From a virus, in IMG/VR virus record IMGVR_UViG_3300047557_002998, positions 1 through 24,920 of that record: a stretch of DNA of 24,920 nt. One strand, 5' to 3'. A model generated the notes under the pieces. The model worked only from the letters and a program-made list of their open reading frames with translations. It was not told the DNA's origin and did no database searches. Below, in pieces: positions 7,451 through 12,614 of the stretch; position 1 is the stretch's first letter, and each line of letters starts with the position of its first letter. A program made the position numbers and the translations under genes.

Positions 7451-8095
7451 TCAGAACGCGTATCCGGTGTCCTGATCCCAGTTGGTCCCGATCGCCGGTT
7501 TGGCCGTGCCCACACCGGGCGTCGCAATGTATTTGATCCGTGCCAGCGTCACCGCGTCCGCGCTCGCGAACGTCACGCCGGTTCCGAGCAGGTTGATGCC
7601 CGCTTCGCCGGTCGTGATCGAGGCGGCACGAAAGTCGATGGTCTTGCTACCCGTAACCGAGCCAGTCTTGGCTTCTGCCTCCAAGAGCAAGCTCAGACCG
7701 CGCGCCCCCGAAGGCGTTGCCACGTTGGACACCACCGGGACGATCTCCTCGATGATCTCACCATCGTGCGTCAGGTAGACGACCTCGGCCGCGGTCACGG
7801 CGTCCGCCGTTGCAAAGATGATATTGCCGACCGCCGTCACGCCAACCTGGCCCGTGGTGGGAGCGCCGCCGGGGATCGGCGTCATGTTGCCTGTAACGGA
7901 GCCGGCCGTCACGAACGCGGCAATCACAGTCCGGGCGCGCGCCGTCGCCGGCAACGTCATGATGTGAGAGGCAACGGCCCCCTTGTACGTGCGCGGAATC
8001 AGCGCCACCGCCGAGCCCAAGCGACCGGCTTGCGCCGCAAATCCCAGTCGGTTGGTGTCGCCACCGTTTGCAATCTCTTTGAGAGTTCGTCCCAT
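7451..8095 (-). CDS. Probable virion (decoration-type) protein with internal duplication
   Basis: The 214-residue product starts at an ATG with AGGGAAATC upstream; longer in-frame starts overlap the neighbouring gene. Residues 64-108 and 143-190 are two copies of one unit: TAGSVTGNMT...TTGQVGVTAVG..VTFATADAVT type in the first and KTGSVTGSKTIDF...TTGEAGINLLGTGVTFASADAVT in the second. The unit is beta-rich and Gly/Thr/Val-rich, as in capsid decoration or fibre proteins. Location just before the scaffold and capsid genes supports a virion role, but no family motif is recognised. Confidence 0.6.
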   Translation of the reverse strand: MGRTLKEIANGGDTNRLGFAAQAGRLGSAVALIPRTYKGAVASHIMTLPATARARTVIAAFVTAGSVTGNMTPIPGGAPTTGQVGVTAVGNIIFATADAVTAAEVVYLTHDGEIIEEIVPVVSNVATPSGARGLSLLLEAEAKTGSVTGSKTIDFRAASITTGEAGINLLGTGVTFASADAVTLARIKYIATPGVGTAKPAIGTNWDQDTGYAF

Positions 8096-8124
8096 GATTT
8101 CCCTGCTTTCCTTGTTCCCAGTTG

Positions 8125-8838
8125 CTAAATTGCGGCTCCTGCCGCGAGAAACTCCACCCAACCCACGCCGCTCACTTGAATCCGTGTCGGCGCCGTCTGC
8201 TCCTCGAACTGCAACAGGCACAGCCCGTTGACGTCCAGATCTGTACCGGCGCCAACGTCACGCGCCGCCGTCGAAGCGAACCCAATCGCCGCCAGCGCCG
8301 TCGTCACCGTCAAGAGCCCCTGCTCACCCGTCGCCGACCCGGTCAACCGAAGCTGCCCAGTCGCATCCACCGATGCCGGCAAGGCCATGAGCCCAGCGCC
8401 GACCGCAGCCTGGTTGATCAGCGTCGCTACCTGCTGCGCCGAACGACTGCCCGCGGTGAACGTCACCGGCACAGCAACTCCGTCCACCACTGGTGTGAAC
8501 GTCTCGCCGCCGGCAAACAACACCGGCCACGACGCGCCCGAGCCGAGTAGCGTCGCCGGCGCCGCGCCGATCCGCAGCCGCATCGGGACCATTCGGCTCC
8601 TGAAGTAGAGCAGCTGGAAGTTCTTCAGCTGCCCCGGGACAAGCTCTGTCCAATGCGTCCCCAAGACGCCAGCTGTCTGAACCATCACCGGGCAGTCAGA
8701 GCTCACCACCGCGCTGTAAGAGCGCCCGCTGCAGTCGAACGACAGCGGGGCTTGTTTGCTGGGCGCGCTGCTACCCGAGCAGCCGCAGCCTTCACCACCC
8801 ACCACCAATTTCCCAGAGAGTTGGACCTGACAAGCCAA
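8125..8838 (-). CDS. Virion-region protein sharing a beta module with the tail sheath
   Basis: The 237-residue protein starts with TTG, preceded by AGGGGGCTACC. The N-terminal third contains a Cys/Gly-rich loop (CGCSGSS near 18-24) and a strand-rich part including KNFQLLYFRSRMVPMRLRIG. From about 108 to 200 it carries GGETFTPVVDG, VPVTFTAG, an INQAA helix and a GQLRLTGSATGEQG segment, which closely follow the pattern of the insertion in the tail sheath at this window's left end. It may be an exposed head or tail protein. I know no family name for it; position between accessory island and capsid genes suggests a structural role. Confidence 0.6.
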   Translation of the reverse strand: MACQVQLSGKLVVGGEGCGCSGSSAPSKQAPLSFDCSGRSYSAVVSSDCPVMVQTAGVLGTHWTELVPGQLKNFQLLYFRSRMVPMRLRIGAAPATLLGSGASWPVLFAGGETFTPVVDGVAVPVTFTAGSRSAQQVATLINQAAVGAGLMALPASVDATGQLRLTGSATGEQGLLTVTTALAAIGFASTAARDVGAGTDLDVNGLCLLQFEEQTAPTRIQVSGVGWVEFLAAGAAI

Positions 8839-8851
8839 GGTAGCCCCCTAC

Positions 8852-9142
8852 TCAGCGACGCAAGCCGCTCGGTGCCGTGCCTACGCCGAAGCCCGAAGGA
8901 TCGTCCACGGTCGAGCTCTGTGGGGTGCGTGACGGGTCGGGGGTGTAGCCGTTGAAGGTTGCGGGCGGTCCACCCACGACAGCGACGGACGGCAATTCAG
9001 CCTCCGAAAAGAACTTCCCGGCAGGTGCGCCGCCTTGCGTGAAGTCGGGGTTCTCCTGAGGGTTGGGCACTGGCGACGGGCTCCCGACCCCTGCGCCAGT
9101 GCTGCCAGACATTGCGATTGATCGAGGATTGCGTTCGGCCAT
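8852..9142 (-). CDS. Small Pro/Gly/Ser-rich protein, unknown function
   Basis: A 96-residue low-complexity protein rich in Pro, Gly and Ser (GSTGAGVGSPSPVPNPQENP near the start, TPDPSRTPQSSTVDDPSG later) with a short hydrophobic turn SVAVVGGPPATFNGY. The ATG at 9142 has ATGGGGACC immediately upstream; another in-frame ATG lies nine bases earlier. It sits 13 bases before the next gene and appears to belong to the structural block. A disordered virion linker is possible; nothing diagnostic is seen. Confidence 0.5.
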   Translation of the reverse strand: MAERNPRSIAMSGSTGAGVGSPSPVPNPQENPDFTQGGAPAGKFFSEAELPSVAVVGGPPATFNGYTPDPSRTPQSSTVDDPSGFGVGTAPSGLRR

Positions 9143-9244
9143 GGTCCCCATCCTGACACAACGGCCGGAACGCGTCTACCGGTTCCCAAGATGCCAGCAA
9201 TGGCAGGCTTTGCAGCGAAACATGTTCAGGTTGACGGCGCCCCA

Positions 9245-9724
9245 TCAGCCCAGCCCGCTCACGATCGCCAGGAGCCGTGCACCCCAGGCGCCTTGGACAC
9301 CGCGGCCCAGTCGCCCGAGCTCCGGCATTGCAGCCTTGTTTGCCGTGTAGCGGCCGTAGGCCTTACGCAAGAAATGCTGGACATCAGGCAGATCCCGGTC
9401 TGGCCCAAGTTGAAGCCGAGCAACCCCAGCTCTCACGTCGTCAATTGTGAGCCTCTCCCCACTGGAACCCAACGGGACCCCCACCGAACCCAACGTGAAC
9501 GTCGAGTCGTCAAGGTCCGTAACGATGAGGTTCGGGCCAAGCGTCACATGGACGGGCTCTTCGGCGCCGTTTTGGACCAGCTGCTTGACTCCCTCGTGGA
9601 CCGCCTCTCGAACCACGGAGGACGGCACGGACAGCGCTTCACCGTCCTTGCTCCAATATTGGATTGTCCAGTCGCCGAGAGCTTCGGCCACGCCCACTGC
9701 CAACTCGTTGTTTTTCATAGTCAC
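9245..9724 (-). CDS. Unknown 159-residue phage protein
   Basis: The product is a mixed alpha/beta protein. It has WTIQYWSKDGEAL near 19-31, a helix with VVREAVHEGVKQLVQ, then VHVTLGPNLIVTDLDDSTF and a C-terminal helical part (HFLRKAYGRYTANKAAM). The GTG at 9724 overlaps the previous stop (GTGA); the in-frame ATG six bases later has AGGTGACT and could be the true start. In the same frame after its TGA there is a short Cys/His-rich reading segment (see findings). I do not recognise the family. Confidence 0.55.
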   Translation of the reverse strand: MTMKNNELAVGVAEALGDWTIQYWSKDGEALSVPSSVVREAVHEGVKQLVQNGAEEPVHVTLGPNLIVTDLDDSTFTLGSVGVPLGSSGERLTIDDVRAGVARLQLGPDRDLPDVQHFLRKAYGRYTANKAAMPELGRLGRGVQGAWGARLLAIVSGLG

Positions 9725-10131
9725 CTAAACCTAACTGGTGAGCCCCCAACCACTGCGATCGCCTCACCTGGGGAATCCGGAAGCCCGTAGCGCAGCTCGC
9801 GCTCAGCGGCCTGATAGTCTTCTTCTCGTTGCGACTCTCGGGGCGAGAGCGCGCCATCCGTGGGGCGGCACCAGGGGTCCTGAGCTAGGGTTCCGCTCGA
9901 CCGACGCCGGAGCAGCTCCTCACGCTCGCCGCGAGCAAACTCGAACGTCTGGCTCGGGTGCTGCTCGATCATCTCCTCGCGGTATTGCTCATCACGCTTC
10001 GCAAGCAAGCGCCCGCGCTGTGACGATCCTCCGGGAGGTGCGGAGGGGCCGGCGAACGCGCTCGCCGTAGGGAGGGGAGAGAGGGACCCCGGAACCGGCG
10101 CCCGATCCTGCCGTGGCTTCCACCTTCGCAA
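9721..10131 (-). CDS. Unknown protein; 5' end unresolved, possible +1 frameshift product
   Basis: From about base 10060 downward this frame looks coding: a Pro/Ala linker (SAFAGPSAPPGG) leads into a charged helical part (RDEQYREEMIEQHPS, GEREELLRRR) and a C-terminal REEDYQAAERELRYGLP segment. Upstream of base 10070 the frame becomes Arg/Pro-rich and unlike a protein, while another frame looks better. There is no convincing ATG or ribosome binding site; the 10131 limit is a TTG. It may be the downstream half of a gene that begins in the frame of 9992-10198. Function unknown. Confidence 0.45.
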   Translation of the reverse strand: MRRWKPRQDRAPVPGSLSPLPTASAFAGPSAPPGGSSQRGRLLAKRDEQYREEMIEQHPSQTFEFARGEREELLRRRSSGTLAQDPWCRPTDGALSPRESQREEDYQAAERELRYGLPDSPGEAIAVVGGSPVRFR

Positions 10132-10198
10132 CGATCTCCGCGAACGTTTCGGTGGGCTTGGGGTAGTCGCCCTTGGTAGAGCTCGACCCGATCGCCAA
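9992..10198 (-). CDS. Short open frame, probable upstream part of a frameshifted gene
   Basis: Opening at a TTG, this frame reads KGDYPKPTETFAEIVAKVEA, which looks like genuine protein, then enters a Gly/Ser and Pro linker and becomes Arg-rich. It is in frame with the gene ending at 10232, separated from it by a TGA. A third frame starting at GTG 10235 (GTGA overlap, ending at 9969) reads RPEQRHAVALGDRVELYQG and may hold the real start. The three frames follow each other by +1 steps. I cannot decide between small overlapping genes, programmed shifting and sequence error. Confidence 0.35.
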   Translation of the reverse strand: MAIGSSSTKGDYPKPTETFAEIVAKVEATAGSGAGSGVPLSPPYGERVRRPLRTSRRIVTARALACEA

Positions 10199-10231
10199 GC
10201 GCCACCGCGTGCCGTTGCTCCGGCCGCAGGC

Positions 10232-10690
10232 TCACCCGTTGAACCATCGGTCCAGCTCCAGCTCGCACTTCGGCGAACAGACGTAGTCCCGTTGGCCCCC
10301 GTGCTCGTCCAACGACTGAACGGCTCTGTGGATGTCGTCGCCGCAGTTCATGCAACGACCCGTCCGCACGCGGTCCCCAGGCTGCCAAGGTACGTAGCGA
10401 AACACGGCCTCGGGGAAGAACTGGAGCACGGTCGGATCGTAGATCTTCCCCGTCGAGTCCACGCACCAGACGTGCTCGGCGCGGTGAGCTGGTTCCCCTG
10501 GTTCCGGTCGCTCATCGTTCGCAGACAAGCACACCCAACCCGGAACCACCGTCAGACCGAACACCTTGGCGAGCTCTCGCGAAGCCACGCCACAGTGTCC
10601 GACTAGCGCCCTGTGCGACAGCGCGCCCATCGACGTCACCCGCTGGACGTAGCCCGTGATCCAGGCCTCGATCATCGCATCATGGCTCAC
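10232..10690 (-). CDS. Transglutaminase-like cysteine protein with C-terminal zinc ribbon
   Basis: The 152-residue product combines two parts. Residues 30-90 have the layout of transglutaminase/papain-like enzymes: GHCGVASRELAKVFGL puts a Cys (33) at the start of a helix, EHVWCVD supplies His 73, and GKIYDPT supplies Asp 85, matching the common HAW...DPT pattern. Residues 110-145 hold CMNC (113, 116) and CSPKC (138, 142), a probable zinc ribbon. Transglutaminase-like folds can hydrolyse or cross-link amide bonds; which applies here is unknown. It starts at a GTG inside a GTGA overlap with GGAGGT six bases upstream. It is encoded in an accessory island between minor-head and structural genes, next to the ASCH-like and macro-domain genes. 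Confidence 0.6.
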   Translation of the reverse strand: MSHDAMIEAWITGYVQRVTSMGALSHRALVGHCGVASRELAKVFGLTVVPGWVCLSANDERPEPGEPAHRAEHVWCVDSTGKIYDPTVLQFFPEAVFRYVPWQPGDRVRTGRCMNCGDDIHRAVQSLDEHGGQRDYVCSPKCELELDRWFNG

Positions 10691-11412
10691 TTGCCTACCT
10701 CCAGCTTCTTGAAAGATAACATCACCCATCCAGGCGCCAGGCCTCGGAAACCTCTCAACACATGAGTGACCACCACCGCTATTTCGCCGCCTGGGTATTC
10801 TGAGCCAGTGAACTCTCGGAGTACTAACTGGTCACCAACCGAAAACGTTCGGTCGTCAACTCGCAGCTCGGCCGTCTTTGCTCCTGAAGCAACCTCTCCA
10901 AAGAACGGTTGAATTGTCTTGAGCTCGTGAATCTGCCCACCCCCATTGCGACGAACGCCCGCCTGGTGTTCCGGTACCACTGGGAGCGACTCGATCCACT
11001 CTGCGAAAGCTGCCCGCGCCGCCGCGCAAATCTCACACTCAGTTTCGCGCGGCTTCCCCCAGCAAGCCGGCACCAAAGCCCCACTAACGATCCCAGACTG
11101 CCGCTCCCACCACGGGATCTCCAAATGCTCGACCGGGGTCCAGGCCCACGCCCCAATCATCGACTTCACCCGACCGAACCCCGGGATGGTCATTCCCCCA
11201 AGCTCCGCTACCCTTCCTTCACTCGCTTTGACGTCGTACATTTTTTCCTCCTTCATCCACTCACGCTGGCGTCCCATCATGATGTCCCGGACCGCAGCGC
11301 AGACTCGCTCCCGCGACTCGCTCCACGCGAACGGGACCCCAAGGAAAGCCGCTAGCCTACGAAACCCGTTCTCGTTTTTTTTAGACCAGGCGTCCCAGTT
11401 GAACCGGCTCAC
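10687..11412 (-). CDS. DUF3850 (ASCH/PUA-like) domain protein with unknown N-terminal region
   Basis: Residues 160-236 match DUF3850, a small PUA-like domain of the ASCH group thought to bind RNA or modified nucleotides. The visible pattern is IHELKTIQPFFGEVASG, then AELRVDDRTFSVGDQLVLRE, then a YPGGEIAVVVTHVL strand and a final PGWVMLSF. This domain often occurs as a stand-alone phage protein of about 80 residues; here it sits behind 160 residues of unrecognised sequence containing CWGKPRETECEIC (Cys 117, 126, 129) and Trp-rich segments (IGAWAWTPVEHLEIPWWERQ). I chose the GTG at 11412 because of the GTGA overlap with the macro-domain gene. No catalytic assignment can be made. Confidence 0.7.
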   Translation of the reverse strand: MSRFNWDAWSKKNENGFRRLAAFLGVPFAWSESRERVCAAVRDIMMGRQREWMKEEKMYDVKASEGRVAELGGMTIPGFGRVKSMIGAWAWTPVEHLEIPWWERQSGIVSGALVPACWGKPRETECEICAAARAAFAEWIESLPVVPEHQAGVRRNGGGQIHELKTIQPFFGEVASGAKTAELRVDDRTFSVGDQLVLREFTGSEYPGGEIAVVVTHVLRGFRGLAPGWVMLSFKKLEVGK

Positions 11413-12050
11413 GGTCGCGCGCACCCGTGACAGCGACTCTCATGGTCGAGTTCATCCGCCAAACGATCGCCGCCACAGCTCACACAAGAGCCCCACTCAG
11501 GGGACAGTCGCTGGGAATGCTCCCAAGCCGCTCGGGCAACGTCCAACTGTCGATCGACCAACGCCACATCCAGGTCGTCCAGGCACTCCCGAACAAGCCC
11601 GTAGACCATCCCGCGCTCCAATCCGCCGTTACCAGCGCCAGGCAGCGTCAGAGCCAGCTGGAGCGCCATCCCACGCTTTCTCTCAGCCAGAAACCAGCTC
11701 CTGAGCTGCTCCAACCCAGACCGAATCAGCGGCACCGACGCCAACTGATCCCAGCTGGCCGCCGGGTTCCGTCGGTTCAGCGGCTTCACTGGCAGAAACA
11801 CTACCCGTAAGTCATCGCGCTTGAGCACCGGCATGCTGCCTAGCTGGCTAGCCGCAAACTGACAACAGCGACGCCCGTACCAGGCCGGAAGCCACGGCCA
11901 CCGCCGAGCTGCCGCCTGCACAGAGCCGGCCCCCATGTTGTTGTAAACAGCCGTTGGGCTCCTCAGCTCGCCCCACCCCAGATTGGTGGTCACGACCACG
12001 TGGTACCCCTCCTCGTGGAAAGCCCACAGGTCCCCGTTGAACTCTTTCAT
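11409..12050 (-). CDS. Macro-domain protein with C-terminal zinc ribbon
   Basis: The 213-residue product reads as a macro domain (residues 1-170), a fold that binds ADP-ribose and in several families removes it from proteins or nucleic acids. Visible marks are FNGDLWAF at 4-11, a VVVTTN strand at 18-23, YNNMGAGSVQAAARRWPWLP at 36-55 (the usual N-x-MGxG...A...P loop), VVFLPVK at 83-89, a helix with LIRSGLEQL, and LPGAGNGGL at 136-144, the second substrate loop. After a charged helix the tail has CVSC (189, 192) and CHGC (207, 210), a probable zinc ribbon. The ATG overlaps the previous stop and has AAGGTGGGCTC upstream. It is two small genes downstream of the MuF-ART gene, which suggests a joint ADP-ribose function. 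Confidence 0.7.
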   Translation of the reverse strand: MKEFNGDLWAFHEEGYHVVVTTNLGWGELRSPTAVYNNMGAGSVQAAARRWPWLPAWYGRRCCQFAASQLGSMPVLKRDDLRVVFLPVKPLNRRNPAASWDQLASVPLIRSGLEQLRSWFLAERKRGMALQLALTLPGAGNGGLERGMVYGLVRECLDDLDVALVDRQLDVARAAWEHSQRLSPEWGSCVSCGGDRLADELDHESRCHGCARP

Positions 12051-12319
12051 GAGCCCACCTTGCGAGAAAACCACCAACGCCCCCAGCGCCCCAAGCCCAG
12101 GCAAGTCCAACCTTCGTCGCGGAGCTGGCACAAGAGAGCCCCATGAATCTCTGGGACCCCGTGCTCGGGCACCGATAGCGTGGCCCCTTCGCCACAAACG
12201 ACCAGCTGCGCCGTCACAGGGCACAATCTCTCGCCAACCTCGCCCGTCGCTGGCGCGGCATCCGAGCCGGCGCCACGCGGGACAGTGACCTCCAGGGTCA
12301 CCTCCTGATAACTAGCCAT
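12047..12319 (-). CDS. Unknown 90-residue protein before the macro-domain gene
   Basis: The product has a beta-type start (YQEVTLEVTVPRGAG), a middle with LCPVTAQLVVCGEG and ALLCQLRDEGWTCLGL, and a Trp/Arg-rich end (GRWGRWWFSRKVGS). It contains four Cys residues but not in clear CxxC pairs. The ATG at 12319 is preceded by CGAAAGGACAAC, shared exactly with the gene starting at 21918. Its stop overlaps the macro-domain ATG, so the two are translated together. The regular strands suggest a small beta protein; function not recognised. Confidence 0.6.
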   Translation of the reverse strand: MASYQEVTLEVTVPRGAGSDAAPATGEVGERLCPVTAQLVVCGEGATLSVPEHGVPEIHGALLCQLRDEGWTCLGLGRWGRWWFSRKVGS

Positions 12320-12335
12320 GTTGTCCTTTCGTTGG
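12317..12335 (-). promoter_or_regulatory. Strong ribosome binding site, copy 1 of an identical 19-base leader
   Basis: The minus-strand leader CCAACGAAAGGACAACATG (start codon included) is repeated base for base at 21916-21934. It marks a gene that starts without overlapping its upstream neighbour. A short GGGCC/GGCCC hairpin and a T8 tract lie just upstream. Confidence 0.55.
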
Positions 12336-12359
12336 GCCCTTGTTGGCCCGAAAAAAAAC

Positions 12360-12614
12360 CTAGCTCGGAAAAAACTCCGCGGCAATCAGTTTCGCGTTTT
12401 CTTCGTCGGACGCCGGCACGTTTCCACCATCCCTAACGTAATGCCCAAAGGCCGCAACAGCGATCGCCAGCTCTCGACGCGGGACACCGTCGAGCCCGTA
12501 GGCTGATACCCGGTCAAACGGGAAGGCTTCCGGTTGGTACGGCGGCTCGGTCCCCCGCACGTAATGTCTCGCCATAAGGTACCCTGTCGCAACTAGTCGC
12601 TGTACTCTGGTCAT
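12360..12614 (-). CDS. Unknown 84-residue protein following the MuF-ART gene
   Basis: The start is a TGATG junction with the MuF-ART gene, with GGAGG before it, so it is translated with the toxin-like protein. The product is mostly helical: RVQRLVATGYLMARHYVRG, then a Pro-containing turn and ELAIAVAAFGHYVRDGG, ending in EENAKLIAAEFFPS. Position directly after an ART-bearing protein makes an immunity or chaperone role possible, but no motif supports this. A longer in-frame reading to 12728 lies entirely within the upstream gene and is not needed. Confidence 0.6.
   Translation of the reverse strand: MTRVQRLVATGYLMARHYVRGTEPPYQPEAFPFDRVSAYGLDGVPRRELAIAVAAFGHYVRDGGNVPASDEENAKLIAAEFFPS

Noticed and set aside
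8997-9245. 82-residue frame beginning with a TGATG junction at 9245
   Set aside because: Overlaps most of the gene 8852-9142 and is Arg/His/Gln-rich; kept as unlikely, though the junction is of the usual type.
12320-12359. T8 tract with GGGCC/GGCCC hairpin as a terminator
   Set aside because: On the transcribed strand the T tract comes before the hairpin, so the order is wrong for a rho-independent terminator.
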